From: Prinia subflava
Lineage: Eukaryota > Chordata > Aves > Passeriformes > Cisticolidae
Assembly: GCF_021018805.1 (NCBI RefSeq)
Contig: NC_086247.1
Location: forward strand, 94,660,338-94,724,337
DNA length: 64,000 bases
Direction: 5' to 3'
Shown: positions 46,763 to 60,335 of the stretch, piece after piece
Position numbering within the stretch: the first letter of the stretch is position 1
How the letters are laid out: every line of letters begins with the position of its first letter
The notes under the pieces: generated by a model
The model's input: only the letters and a program-made list of their open reading frames with translations
Databases searched by the model: none
Told to the model about the DNA's origin: nothing
Made by a program: the position numbers and the translations under genes

Positions 46763-49700
46763 CTTCCCCTCACCCCTCCCCCTCCCCCGTTCATACTTGT
46801 CTGACTACTACAATCCATGTGTTTCATTAGCTTTGCAGTAAAATAAGCATTAAGAAATTATTCTTTATTTCTAGAAAGAAATATTTTGATTTTATTCTGT
46901 ATTTTAAAAAATGACTAGTAGGAGTTGAGAAAATTGTGTTAGGAGTCTGTGTATTATTTGAGGCATGAATTAGCCTGTTTGCCAGTTATCACTGGTTGCC
47001 AGTGATAATGCATTTTCCCAGAAATTTGAGGGGATTTGGTGACTTGGCTGGAATAGCAGTCTGAGTGTCCTGAAATCCCAAACAGTTCCCCCAGTTTGGG
47101 AAACAATGTAGAGGAACTGAAGGTGAGAATCATGAAGGCAGATCCCAAAGGCAGGGCAAGTCCGGCAAAAAAATGTGTTTATTAAGCACTGATAGACTTG
47201 TTGGTATGTTGTCAAAAGCTTTGAAAATAAAAAAACAAATTACTCTTGCAAAAGTAGGGTTCAAGAATTCCTTGTGTAGAAGTTTATAATATGTTGTCTG
47301 TAAAGTATCTGTAAAGTCCAGGAAGTCCAGAGTTAAGTATTCATAGCTGGGTCTGTTGTTTCTTCCCAGTTAGCAAACAGTAAAGAAAAATTTGCCTTTC
47401 CCTGCTAAACTATAACTAAAAATTTATCCTCTTGTTTTTCATATGCCTATTGTAGTGTATTGATGGCTTTGTCTACTCCTTTGACTTGCACTTTTCTGTG
47501 TTTAAGCTTTACGAGATACCAAACCTTTTATTACTGCTCTCCCTAATTTAGTTAATGGAATGTCTTTCAAGTTGATTATTCTTGCTGCTGCTAAAGTCTT
47601 GGAGGCAAAACATGTTCTCAGTGGATACTGGTATATTTGGCCATATGCTTTTCTCAGCCTCCTCTGTGAGCTCTGCTTTCATCAAAAGAGGAAATGTTCC
47701 TTAAGTATTCCATAAGCACTCTTTTTTGAGATGTATATGTATTCTTTTACTGGTCTTTAGAAATTAGAAATACATAAGTGCATTAGGTAGGTTGATAGGG
47801 ACAGTGAGTTCTGCTGTGCTGCCAGAGCTCTCAAATCATGGAGCTGTTTCGTCAGTACTCGTATTTTATCTTAAAAGTGAGAATTTTTTCAGTGTTCTAA
47901 GCATTGTCTATGGCAGACTTTTTGACTTAGTTATTACTCTGAAGATGTAAATAATGCACACCATCTTTTTTCTGTATCAATGGGTGTCTGCAAAAAAATT
48001 ACTAGTATGCATCAGAAGAATAATGGAGCAAAGTGGTGCATCAAATCCTATTAAATGGAAAAGATTAATGTTTTTGAGTATCCTTCTGTATATCTCAAAA
48101 TAATATAAATCAGTAAGCTAAAACTTGAGAATGTGAATATGAATGTAGACTTTTTTTTTAACTTGAAACATTGTTTGGTATATCTGAAAATTCCATAACG
48201 TTTTAATAGAGATAAAAATTCCTAAAGCGTACTGAATCAATACTGCAATTCAAAAAAGATACAATGTGATCAAGCTTGGATTAAAAAACGTCTGAGTTCT
48301 TGTCAATAAGGAACTGTGATGAGTTTAGGGGTATCATATTGACTGTGTATTAATACATGGTATCCTATAAGACCATCAGCTGATTGTTTAGAATGTAAAT
48401 GAAACTGTTCATGGATCCAGTGACTGATGGCTTAAATTCCAATTAATCAATTGCTTCATTGGTTTCTTAATTCAGATCAAATATCTCAAGTACACAGTTC
48501 TTCCCTCATCTTAAGAGAAATTAATACTTTTAAACTAATGTAATCAGTCTTCTATAAATGTGCATCTTCTGGAATGACAATGTAGCTTAAATGTTTAGGA
48601 TGTTTCAGGCATTCTGCAGTTTTGTTCCTCCTTAGAAGCCATCATAATCGAAAGCTTCTCATTAGAGTAGTAAATGAAACTCTGTACTCCAATATGTCTT
48701 CTTGGTGCTGCTATTCACCTTGTCATCAGTTTAAAATTTTCATGTACATAGTCACTTAAGTAATATAAATGATTTAAAAATTAAGTTGTTTGTAAATGAT
48801 CTGGTGTTAAGTGTGCAAAGTCAAAGTCTGGTTTTTTTTGCTGAGTACATTCTAGTTACTTAAAGCAGGAAGCTGGTAGTATTGCCAGAAAATATAAAGC
48901 TGTTTTATGACACTGCAGTTCCACATGCCCTGTTTCCCACTGACCCATCAATTATTTCATCAACACTTGACACAAGCTCTTCACTCTGACACTTATACCA
49001 GTTGATCTTAATTTGATTGCCGTTAAAACCTCCCTTTCCTGACAACTCTTGTCAATTATACAAAATAAAATCAAGTATTCATAAGCAGGCTGTAATAGGA
49101 TATAGGCAGGCAGATTTAATAATTCAGTTTTGCTGAGGCTTGAAAGGCATTAGTTGTAGCTGTTGTTCTCATTTGTAAAAAATTCATTGGATACAGCTCT
49201 GGAGAGAGAAGGCAGACATAATTTTATTTATTTAGATTTGACGGAGGAGAACCCAGACATGTAGTGATGATTTAGCATTATCTCTGTTTAGGAATAACTG
49301 ACAAGAATTCTTATCAGTTACATATTATGGAAAGTAAATGTAATTTACTTTTATGATTTTAGGGGTTTTTTTTACTACTTAAAGTGCACACATTCTAGAG
49401 TTGTTTTTTGACAATATCTGTAATGGAGTGTGGAATTCAAGCCTGCATTTATGCAGAAAACACAATACCTTTTCAAGATTGGGGTGCTTGGTCTTTATTA
49501 TGCTTGTAAAAAATGCATGTTCCTGTACATCTGCTATATACATGTAAATTATTGTTGCTTCCCTTTGATGCATCTTCTTTATAGTATAACATTAAAATGT
49601 GTGCTGTGGTATATTTGAGTTACACCTAAAAGTTTCCTTTAGTGCTTATTGGCAAGTCAACTTTTTAAGCTTGCCCATAGTTGGCAAAAAATTTGCAAGC

Positions 49701-49968
49701 AGAAATCTGTCACCTTGAGTGGTTTTCTGAGAGGACATTAAATACAGTTTTCAGAACTTGTGTGTTGATTCACTTCTTATACAGTATTCTTTACTGTGTA
49801 CACTGATGTTTGTAACAAATACCATGTGTGGGTTGACTGGTAATGCTCTGTGGATTTGAATGTACTTGGGAAATCTAAAAATATAAATATTTTAAAAAAT
49901 AATTTCACTTGTAAAATGCTGATTAAATAGGTGTAGTCAAAGACAAGATCTGCTCTACATTATTGCTC

Positions 49969-50016
49969 AAAGCAAGAGCAGGAAAAGTGAATAAAGCAAG
50001 AGCAGGAAAAGTGAAT
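49969..50016. repeat. Perfect 24-base tandem duplication
   Basis: AAAGCAAGAGCAGGAAAAGT plus GAAT occurs twice in direct succession (49969-49992 and 49993-50016) without a difference. This is a recent local duplication with no apparent function. Confidence 0.9.
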
Positions 50017-50834
50017 AGAAGTGTGGAACTCCTTTTATAATGTGTCATTTATTTTGTTGCTTTTTAATGCTAGTCAGAATAAGTTATTCCTAAGCAGAAG
50101 GTTTTTTCCTGAATTGAGAATCCTCTTGTGTCTTATCTCATGGCTTCGAATATGCTTTCTCAGACCCTTCTTCCAGGCCAAGAGTTGGGAAATGAAAATT
50201 AAGTTTAGATACAGGACAAGTTGGATAGTTTAGTTTGTTATGTCAAGAAAAGTATCTTAATTTTTCATGTTGCTATTCATCAAGAAACATGGCCAGTCCT
50301 GGAAAGCAAGTATTAGCATATTTTAGCTTTAAGTATTAGCATATTTTCTACTGCTTTCTAGCACTTTGTAAAAGCAAAGCCAGTAGACTTCATGATCAAG
50401 AAGGAAGTAGAGATAAAGCTCTGTCTTTTTATCATGCCACTCTACCTAAACTTTTTGCTTCTGATTTTCAGAGTCTGATTTGCACATCATTTCCATGAGT
50501 TGATGCATGCATTTTGAGGTATTTGGATTCGATTATTCAAGAGTATTACTGCCTAACAAAGAACATTAGATCGTACTTTTATAACTGGTAGGGTATTCTG
50601 TGTCTGTCTGGTTATTTAAGAGCACTATTAGGCTAATAAGAAAGGTAGACATAAGAACAGTGTTTGCCTAAAGTATCTCCGAAAGAAAAATGTTTATGAT
50701 ATGCAGGAATGTATGTAATCTAGCACAGGAGATGCTACAAATGACACAGTTTTGATTCCACAGCAAACTAAATCAACTTTTCTAGTGTAGTTGAGATTTT
50801 CTTTCCACACATATTTCAAATATTAATCTCAATG

Positions 50835-52185
50835 TGTCATGGGTTAGCACTGGCCAGATGTTAATGCACCCATGAATATATGTTTTTTCCCTAACAACAA
50901 CTGTGGGATGTGATCAGGAACAGAGCAGAGCAGGCCCAAAACTTGAAAACAGAAAACAAAACTTTATTACATTACATAAGAACAGAAATAGAAAAGAGAA
51001 GGAAAAAAAAAAAAAAGGGGGGGGGGGAACAAACAAACAAAAAAACAACCAAACAACTTCCCAGAACATTTCTTCTCCTCCCCCAATTTCCACCCCTTAC
51101 ACGTTACCCTCCATGGACCAAAACCTTGGGTTTTAAATCAAACAATCACCACTCAAAAAACCTAATCTTCAATTCAGCAAGGGAGAGAGGAGTCTCTCTT
51201 GCACCACACACTGCTCCTCAGAAAACACAGGTCCACCCTTTATGTGTTTCCATGTCACCCATGGCACCACCCGGAGAAGTCTGCCAGGGTGACACTCTCT
51301 TTTCTATGTCCAGTGCTCTCACCACTGTCCATGGGCTAAAGCTGCATATAGGGCTCTTTTTAAGAATGCTTGCATGCCGAGCTCTCCCCATCTTTCCCCT
51401 GGGGCTGAGGGTTTCTTCTCTGAGGGCAGAGGGCGCCACCACACCCTCTTCTCTGTTCGCTCCACTGCAGCAACTTGAGCTGGCTACATCCACCCAAATG
51501 CAGTTTATGTTCAAAAGAGACTCAAGTTTAGTCTATGGCTAACATTATGCAAGAAAAGTCCAGCCTAAAAGCCACTCCTCTTCATCTCTGCCCATCTGGG
51601 GTTCTTTTCATCTTCCTTTATCATCTCAGTTCCAGGCTGTTTTTCTCTCTCTTCTGAAACCACTAGCCATGAGAATCAATGTCTGGGAAAAGTTTCCTTC
51701 TGCCTCAGAAAGAGTTAACAGTTGTTGGCTCCTGGCAGGGCTGAAGGCTCAGGCACTCCCAGGCTCGACAACTCCCACATGCAGTGGGCACCTTCTCCGG
51801 GGGCGGGGAAGGGAGATACAGGACGGACGGACTGAAGGCACCTCCACAGTTCTCCACCCCTCCATCCTGGATGGGGCCAGCTCAGCTCCAGTCCCGTTCA
51901 CTCTCTTCCCCCCACGGGGCTCCAGCTTACCTCAGCCCGGCCGCCTGGCTCCCCTCCCCCACCCAGCCTAGTAAACTGGGCAGGGGAGGAGGCGAAGATG
52001 TTTCTCTGCTAAAACCGGAACCAAAAGAGGCAGATCCTCTGGGAGTCCTTGCTTTTAACCCCTTGTGTTCTCAGAGGTGTGTCCAAACCTCCCAGTGGCT
52101 ACTCCAGGTGCCAGCATAAAACCTGACCACTGATTGGTTTGCCCACAACTTCCTGGAAAATTCACCTCCCCCTCAAACCGAGACA
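50835..52185 (-). mobile_element. Solo LTR-like element with 5-base target duplication
   Basis: The element runs from TGTCATGGG on the + strand to CGAGACA, so both ends read TG...CA. It is flanked by CAATG at 50830-50834 and again at 52186-52190. On the - strand it begins TGTCTCGGTTTGAGG, has a TTAAAA box near 52050 and an AATAAA signal at 50968-50963, and ends CCCATGACA; I therefore place it on the - strand. It is 1351 bases, richer in GC than the intron, and holds an A/G homopolymer patch near 51003-51029. No gag, pol or env is recognisable, so it is most likely a solo LTR of an avian ERV (five-base duplications suit ERVL-like elements). The family was not identified. Confidence 0.8.
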
Positions 52186-55100
52186 CAATGTAATTAGGAT
52201 AACATGATTTTTTTTTCATTACAGCTTTCCATTAAAATCAGGTGATGCAGTTTTACATAGAATAAATTGTTTTCCTTTTGTGAAGTAATTGCTCTTAGTC
52301 TGTCAATACTGCTATTTTGGTTTCTTGTGTTAAGTACACTTTCTATAAAAGCTACTTGTTAAACAGGCTGAATATTAAGCTAATTATTTTAAGGAGAAAT
52401 TATCCATCTTTCTGCTTAACAGAAATAACAACATTTCCTAGCCAAATAAAATAGGAACAAATAATTTAATTAATGCACAGCAAATTTTCTTTTCTGAGTG
52501 GCTTTCTTAATAAACTCTGGAAACTAGAATACATTTAAGAAAATATGTAACATCCCAAGTAATAGCTTAATTTCAAAAGCCTATTTTAAAAACTGTATTT
52601 AATATTCTGTAATACGTACATAAAAATAAAACGGAAGTGCTTGATAGTAGCACAAGTTCATGTACATTACTATAATTTCAGGAATTTAAAGATATCGACA
52701 TATAAAGAAATTAATACATAAACAATGGTTACCAAGTTTGGTAGTATAAAAAAAACTATATTAGACTGTCTGGTGACGATGCATAGTATTAATTAAGAGA
52801 AAGCCTATGATGTTTATGTGTTTTACTTGATTAGAAAGCTTCCCTTTCTGGTTCGAGGAAGAAGTTTTTCCCTTTTTTTTTTCTTTTTTCCTCTCCTGCA
52901 CATCTTTTTAAGGTGAAAATATAACCAGCTTTTTTAAAGGATGACCTGTATTTAGTTTGAGAATTTTTGTTCAGGGCCCTTTTCTTCAGGATTCCCAGAG
53001 GCAGGTAGGTGACTGATGAATGTGTACATGTGCACCATTCCCAGAAGTATTCAATGCATACATGTCCTTCAGGTATGTTCTGATTGAAGCTTTAAGTCCA
53101 GCACACACTAAGTAGAATTGTTCCTGCTTACTTAACAATACCTTTGTTTGACAAATCTAGGCCAGGCATATCATGGCCCTAGATTAGTGCCATCATAGAT
53201 AAGCTTTTTTATCTCTGTTTCAAAACACCATAAAAGCTACAGAAGTAAACATTATCTTTCTTCAGTATTCTATTAACACACAAAATAGCTTTAAAAATAT
53301 ATTTTTATCCATATCTTGGAAAACACAAGTAGGAAGTCTGTTAATAATTATCAACGTAGCCTTATAATGTGAAGTTACATAGTTATTTCAAGTTCTTAAA
53401 ATTTTTTTCATCCTTTGTATTGAGGTGTGGTTTTGCCATGGAAAAGCAACCTTATGGTAAATTCTGGACAGAACTCAAATAATTGAGCTATTGCTTAACC
53501 ACCAAAACAGAATTGTAGTCCCAGGACTTTTCTAAACATTCAGGTTTCAAAATTTCAACTGAAACAGTTTCAAAAAATCAGTTTAGTTGCTACTTGGGCA
53601 GCATCTTGCATGCACTTGCTCTACATTGATTCCTGCCTGTCTTCAACTGATTCAGCTAAATGAATATTGCATAATTGTAAATTAGTTTAAATGTGCTCAT
53701 GAAGTTTGCACCACCTTTGATAAATGATTAAGCTATCTATGTTCAGTGTAATTTCCTTGAATCAACCTCCAAAATTAATAATAATTCCAAAATTTTCATT
53801 GGAATGATGGAAATAAGTCAGATGTTCACAATATACAACTTTGTCTACTAATTTTGAACAACTATACAGTTATGGGAAATGAGCATCTGGGTGCTTCACT
53901 GTATAAAGTAAAAATTTTAATTTTGTTCATTCTCCTTTATATGTAGCCTTATGAAAATTTCTCATGTTTGGTGTGTAATTAAATTTTTTGCTTTTAGTTT
54001 TTTCTTTTTATAAACAGCTGCTTTTGATTGGTAAATACTTAAAATACTTAATGACATTTCCTTTAATGCTTCCTTATTTAAAGCAGCTCAAACTTAAAAA
54101 AATTACATTCTTTTCGTGCTGTAAAATAATTGTCAGGTTCCAGAGTTATTTCTGTATCCAGAAGCAATAGCAACTCCTGACATGTATAGGTGATTTGGGG
54201 ATTTTTGTTTTTTCTGGCAAGTCATATTCAGGTTAAAAATGTAAGAGACTTTTAACACTGTCCTAAAGCATTCTGCTGAAGTATGTAACACAATTTTTAC
54301 AACTTTTTTTGTGTGAGTTTTTTGGTCTTTATTTTGTGATTGGGGAGGAAGGTGCAATGCTTCCAAGCATTTTAAAATGGAAAAATGAAAATACTTGTTT
54401 AATCTTCCTTGTTATAGCTTAGTTAAGCCAAGTTACTTTAGAGAATAGTTAAAATTACTTAGTCAAATCTACTGCAATCTTTGAGGTGGAGAAGAGGACT
54501 GTACTGTTTTGGTTTCGGTTTTGTGATCACTATTGAACGCTGACTTGGCAGAAAGCAGTCCCTTTTTCTGGATAAAAAGGAAACACACTATGAGATAAGT
54601 TATTGATGAAATTAACTGCTGAAGTGAAGAGGAAATGCAGCTGGCCAATACATGTCATAGTGTGAGCTCTATTAAATGAATATATGTGCAGTCAACCATT
54701 TGCAGCAGCCACACTGGTCTTGAACTGCATTGATCTATAGTATAATTGTAAATGAAATTGATGCAAGAGAGCAACCATTGACAGCAAGGGTAAAGAGAAC
54801 CATGAAATGTCTTGTACAGGAACTGTATGATGGAGAGGAGGCTCATCTATGCCATGGACAGAAAGTGCAGTGATACCATGGCGTTTCTAGGTGTTCCTAG
54901 GTATTTCACACTTCATTATAATGCAGTGGATGTCACTGACTCTTCAAAAAGTGCTTTATATTATTTTACTCTTACAAAAAAATCCATGAAGAATTCTGTT
55001 AAGAATTTAAAGCCAGCTTTTCAAGTACTTTAGACACAGCTTTGCAAGCTTGCATCTCTGAACTTTGAGTGAAATTTAGCTGTTAGAATATTTTCTGAGA

Positions 55101-56650
55101 TTTGTGTATAATAACATTTAAAGTTTTACAATACACTTAATATAAATAGAGCTGTTACATGAAAGGTTGTATGATTCTTTCTAGTCTGTTATGCAAAAAC
55201 ACTACCTTTTAGTCAGGTGCAGTTTCAGATGGCTTCTCTCTCAAGCATGTCCTTTCAGGCAGATAGCTTATCAAACCGCTTAATTTGCAGGCTTTGATGG
55301 ATAAAAAATTGGGTTCCATTAGACTTTACTTACACCAGGGTCCACCTGTCCTATAGAATCATCTCTCTTTTAGTTTATGTTCACTGGTAGGTACCCTTTT
55401 GTGGCATACTGCATTGACACATTCTAGCAGACTCTCTTCTTGTCTGTAAGACTCAAATCTGGATAAACTCCTTTGCAGTATTTCCTTCCACTTAATTGTT
55501 ACCACATTGCTTCTAGGGGTAAAACTACTCTGTTAGTTCTTTATTGGATTGGTTGAAATACAGACGGAAATGTGTGTGTTTATATGCATGTCTGTTTGTT
55601 AAAATTTACAAATACTTGTAAAATCTATTCTTTGCACACCCATAGCACCCAGTAACAATAGTGTATACATTGTTCAGCTGCAGTTTAAAGGAAATTGTAA
55701 TTACTACTTCAGGAATATTTAAGGCTTCTCTAGTGTAGCAATTGTGAAAAGTGTTGCTAAAATTTTACCACCTTTTTAAAAAGCTTCAAGTTTGATGGAA
55801 TGGCAGTTAATTTAGTATGTTTTAATAGATTTGCAGTGTTTGTGTGTGGTCTTTTTTTTTAATCTTACATTAGTAATGTATGTAATACTCCAGACTTGAT
55901 TATACCCATCAAACCAGTTATGGGGGTGAGAGTGGGCTCTGCAGTGGTCTCAGTTTTCTGTTTCTTCAATACCAGTCTTCTGTCTGCACAGCACACTGAT
56001 TCTCTTCAGTGTATAGCAATGTGTATCTTGAGTTTCCCTCATATCTTAAGTATTTGCATGCGTTGACAGGTTTCTTTAGTCTTGGATCGCCAATAGTTAC
56101 AGGTGATTCAAAAGTACTTCTTTAAAGTACAATACATTTGGATCCACACTGTTTTGAATGCTGTCCATGTTAAGGACTTACTTAAATTTTTTTTTCAGAG
56201 AAGCCAGGAGACAATAAGCAATGAAAGTTTGTGATGTCATAGCAGCATGGAGAAAAAAATTAAAGTATTCTGTTGTGTTGGAATTGTACAAGTGACAGAA
56301 TTGCATGAAAAAATAAACCTTTTTCAACTCCAGTTGAAGTTTTATCTCTTGATGATAATGTTTGAAAATTTGTTTAGAAACTTTGAAAAAACCTGTAAAA
56401 TAGATGTTACCTCCATTTATAAACAGATATATTGTTAATTTTATTGGGAAAAAAATGGTGCAGTTGTGTGATATCTAAGGCCTTCCTGGAAGACAGCACA
56501 CAGACACTCCAAAATACAAATCCTTTTATATGTTGCACATTTATTTTAAAATGGTTGTAAATTGTGTTGTTTTCACTCTTCTATATGTTTTAACCCAAAC
56601 TGAATTTTTGAAGTTAAAATAATAGTTTGATGTCTCTTTGTAACTTCAAG

Positions 56651-56745
56651 GTTCATGTTTCATTCGAACTGACCAGCTGGATGGAGAAACAGACTGGAAA
56701 CTGAAGGTTGCTGTCAGTTGCACACAAAGATTGCCAGCTTTGGGG
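56651..56745 (+). CDS. ATP9B: ATP9B exon 8: actuator domain with DGET motif
   Basis: The exon completes a split glycine codon and encodes [20 protein letters not shown] followed by [15 protein letters not shown] at 56680-56691 is the P4-ATPase dephosphorylation motif of the actuator domain, equivalent to TGES in cation pumps, and it is intact. Borders are ACTTCAAG and GGG/GTAGGC; the exon ends in phase 0. The next exon, with the following residues of the actuator domain, is not found before 64000. Confidence 0.96.
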
Positions 56746-58062
56746 GTAGGCATTCTGATTGCTTTTAAGTTATCTTCCATGTGTGCATTTACATCTGTTA
56801 TCCAAAAGATTGTTACAGTTACTGTAAGTGTTGAAAAATACCTGTTACTGGAACCTTAGTTTATACAATAAAGAAGACACAGATATTCCACTGGATGCTG
56901 AACAAGAAATCGGTTACACAAATATTCCTGGTTTTGCGTTGAGAAGAAATTGAGTCAGAACTGGATTTTTATCTTTCAATGTAGTTGAAACCATCTCATT
57001 GTTATCTGTGAAGAGATTCACACTCTCCAGAAGTCACAGTTACAGTGTGTTCAATCAAGTGTTAGACTACAAGTGCAAATTATTCTTGTCTCAAGAACCA
57101 TTGCTTTAATCACTTATTAGTGAACTTGGGAGACAAGCTGCTCCTGGAAGGTGAAGTGCTTTATGTTGTCAGCATTCTTTCTGGTCTGACTAGGTGCAAT
57201 GTGCAGGTTCTTGCAAGCAGGGCTGTTTAAGAGTGGATATTTTTTGAGTGCATACATGTGTTGTGTCATGAGTAAATCTAAAATCACAGTAAGGGACACA
57301 GGTGTGTGTGTGCACATGTATATATGCACATCCAAAATAGACACATACATGCAAAAGCAAATGTAAAATTGTATAAATGTCTCCTTTACTAGAAGCTGAA
57401 TTGTTTCCCTTGTACTGGGAAAGCTTTCTGTTATACTGGTTGGCTTGGTATTAGGAGACCTCCTTTAAAAGCATACTCAAGTGACAAGCTTGTGGAAATC
57501 TACCTCTACAGAATTTCTGGTGTTTTGACCCTAAATCTTTCTGGTATTTTATTAAAGGCAAATACACCTTAAGAAGACTGTTTATATTCCATCTCAATAG
57601 CAAAAGAATTAGATTATCTGCTGTATCTTAGCAGGACTTCTGCAGTTACACTTCCAGAAACTGAGTTGCTGCCACAGTCATACTAGCAAAAATGAGAGGT
57701 TTTCTCCTGTGTTCATATTCTCTGACTACTGCTTCACAAGTGACAGGAGAAGGAAGAAGTAGTTACATTGCAATTGAACTTTAGAAGATTGAGAACAAGG
57801 TTTGGAACCAAAGTTGGTCATGCCAGACAGAGATGCCAAGTCAGACTTCAAGTCATGAGTTCTGGTGCAAGAACAGACTTTAAAGAATAATCTGTAACCT
57901 ACAGTTGAATTTAGTATTTGTAATAATGCTTCTCCTGTAGTTTTTTTAACATTTTATCAAGGCGTTCTCTTGTTTTCTCATTAAAAGAAAATAGTATCAA
58001 AATTTGGGACACATGCAATGTATTTGACTAAAGTACAGTCAACTTTCTACAACTTTCTATTG

Positions 58063-58063
<1 letters not shown>

Positions 58064-58109
<46 letters not shown>
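58064..58109. repeat. 46-base poly-T run
   Basis: An uninterrupted run of T. It could be the poly-A tail of a retroposed copy on the - strand, but I see neither a TTTATT nearby nor a target duplication, so I call it only a homopolymer. Confidence 0.9.
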
Positions 58110-58115
<6 letters not shown>

Positions 58116-59727
58116 GTAGTACTTTTCCAACAGTTGCTCCTGTGTTCAACTTAGTTGTTTTGTTCGTCTTTTTTCTTTTGGAAATATCTGACTGCAGTTG
58201 CAAATACTGTGCAAAGCACTGCCTCAGAATTCTATTTGTTGGTTTATAATTTTGATATTCTGAGCTTAGAAATTCTGGTGTACTGAGGTTGATGAAATCT
58301 GGAGTAAGTTACAATGCAAAGGCTTCTCTGCATTATCCTTTGGAAAAGAAAATAAGCCTTTTGCATTAATTTCTTTTTCACCTAAAAAATCCAAATCCAT
58401 GTTTAAAGTTTTTTCCATTCTTGTTAAGAAGAAAACCTGGAATTACTTTTCGAGCTTTCATGTTAGGTGGAGCATGAAATTTTTATATTGTAATTTTTTG
58501 TATTACATTCTTTGTTTTAAAAAAATGAATTATCAATAGACTTAAGAAATAAAGCATTAGGCATTTATGCTTATGCTTTAAAATTATGCTTAAATCTGTG
58601 CAGTATGATTTGGAAAACTAAATGATTGTACTTTTTTAGACTAGTAAATCAGAAGTGGTTGAAGTTGGGATGTCTGCATTTGAATGGTGGGACATGCAGC
58701 CTCATCTTGCTGCAGACATGAAGATTTGCTTCAGGTGGTGGTTGGTTTGGGTCTGAATGGGGGCGGGGGGAAGGCAAGATATCACCAAGAAATTATTTGT
58801 GACTCTTGGAAATAAAGGAGTCAGCTGTACAATATAGTAACCATTTCTGCCTTAGTTGTTCCGTTTAGGGCTATTAACCCCTGTCAAACTGATCTGGGCT
58901 TCTTGCAAGGTCTTTGTACTCTCCTTCTTGACCTGTGCTGATAACCTGAGTTGTATTGTAAGTGTGGTTAATCAGGAGCTGCTCCCGCTTAACACACCTT
59001 TCCTGGCTACCAGCAGCATATGAAAGCCACAAGCAGTCGAATGTGCCTCTGCCCTTTCTCACACCACTCAGGTATTGGTGCTTACCAGGTACCATCCTGA
59101 AGTAACTGACGCTGAGTGTAATACTTCCTGCCAACTAAACTAAAATACTTCAAAATTTTTGTACTATGGGTTTTGGTCAAACTACTTACTCTTGGTGGTT
59201 CTTCACTGAGCTAATTTTAAATTTTAAATTGCTGCTCTCAGCAAGTCTTAGACTGTTAGCAGTGCTCATGTTATATATCTGCTTCGCTCCTAAGCCCCAT
59301 CTGTGACTTGCTTTGATGGAGTGGTAGCCTAATGCACCCAAATGTAAATGGTTTTTAAGGGATTCTCATATCTGTCACAAAAAATGATGCTCAGTGCCTG
59401 TCGCAGAATACTATTTCCATTCCTGTGGAAAAACATATTGGTAATTCTTAGATTTCTGCAAAGACACTTTTACCTTTACTCAAATGATGATGATATGCGA
59501 GAGTGTCAGTCATGTAAAGAAACTCTGTGGATAGACAACTTCAGAGATTTGTATGGAGGTATAAGCAAGCTTATAAATTCTGAACTTATTTTACTGTCGG
59601 CCTAATTTGCGTGCTGTATAATAGAGTCATAAGCTGTATTTGTATGTGGGCCCTACAGGAAGTCAAAAGGCAGTGTCCAGAACCATTTCTTTGTAGTTGC
59701 ACAGTTGGTTCCTTTCCTGTACAGAGT

Positions 59728-60170
59728 GCCGGGCGGGTCGCGCAGCAGCTGCTGTGTGCGGCAGTGCAGCCCCAGCGCCCGTGTGTGCCCGCAGCGGCCG
59801 TGGGGCGCTTGGGGCTCCCGCCGCGCCCGCTCCGAGCCCGGCACTGAGGGCGGCGGGGCCCGGGCCGCCCCTGCCGCCCGCCGCGTCCCGCCTCCGGCTC
59901 GCTGTGGGAGTTCGGCATGGCAGCACAGTCCTCGGCTCGGTTAAATCCCTGTGGGCATGTGATGAACCAGCACCCTGCTGCTTCTCCCAGGGAGAGCCCG
60001 TGCCAACCATGGCAGCGGGGTGCAGTCCCTGCCCTCCTGCCCCTGGGCTGGCCGAATAGATCACTTCATTCCAGCCAGCCTCTGCCCGCAGTGGCCTCCA
60101 GAGCCTCATCACACGTCCCTGCCACAGTGCCTTCCCCATGTGTTTGGGATGTGCTTTCAAAGCTGAGACT
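59728..60170. other. Isolated CpG-rich island in intron 8
   Basis: By hand count the core 59728-59935 has about 29 CpG pairs in about 200 bases, against almost none around it. It contains several GGGCGG/CCGCCC Sp1-type boxes. The region out to about 60170 stays GC-rich but with fewer CpGs. Open frames run through it on both strands, which is expected of GC-rich DNA and not proof of coding. It could be an internal or antisense promoter, a retroposed fragment of a gene's 5' end, or an unrecognised repeat. Confidence 0.7.
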
Positions 60171-60335
60171 TAAGAGTTCATACTTTCATATTGAAATATA
60201 TTTTTAATAATTAAAAAATATCATTTATACAGGTTGGGCATAAACTAGCTATGAACAGTTAGCTCTTGTGTTGGATAGAATAAACTCTCCATAATTGTCA
60301 CTCATTTTGATTTCTTTAGTTCTAAAAATGTAGTC

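Larger units (their letters stand above)
40495..56650 (+). other. ATP9B intron 7
   Basis: About 16 kb of AT-rich intron, the longest complete one in the window. It holds the CTTTC array at 46294-46762, a perfect 24-base tandem duplication at 49969-50016, and the LTR-like element at 50835-52185. A short tandem copy of AGTGGCTGGTTCTGAGC lies near 43630-43665. No gene or RNA is recognised. Confidence 0.85.

Noticed and set aside
46201..46827. Long - strand frame of K-G-K-E-R repeats
   Set aside because: It is only the translation of the CTTTC array; no start context, domain or conservation.
50910..51542. 210-residue frame within the LTR-like element
   Set aside because: It has low-complexity Lys/Asn runs from an A-rich patch, no recognisable domain, and runs opposite to the inferred element.
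58064..58109. Poly-T as the tail of a processed pseudogene on the - strand
   Set aside because: No poly-A signal, target duplication or recognisable gene sequence next to it.
58868..59135. Moderately GC-rich stretch with an 86-residue - strand frame
   Set aside because: No recognisable protein or repeat; it may be an old element but I cannot support a call.
59663..60160. 165-residue - strand and 120-residue + strand frames in the CpG island
   Set aside because: Overlapping frames on both strands are expected from GC-rich sequence; no known domain.
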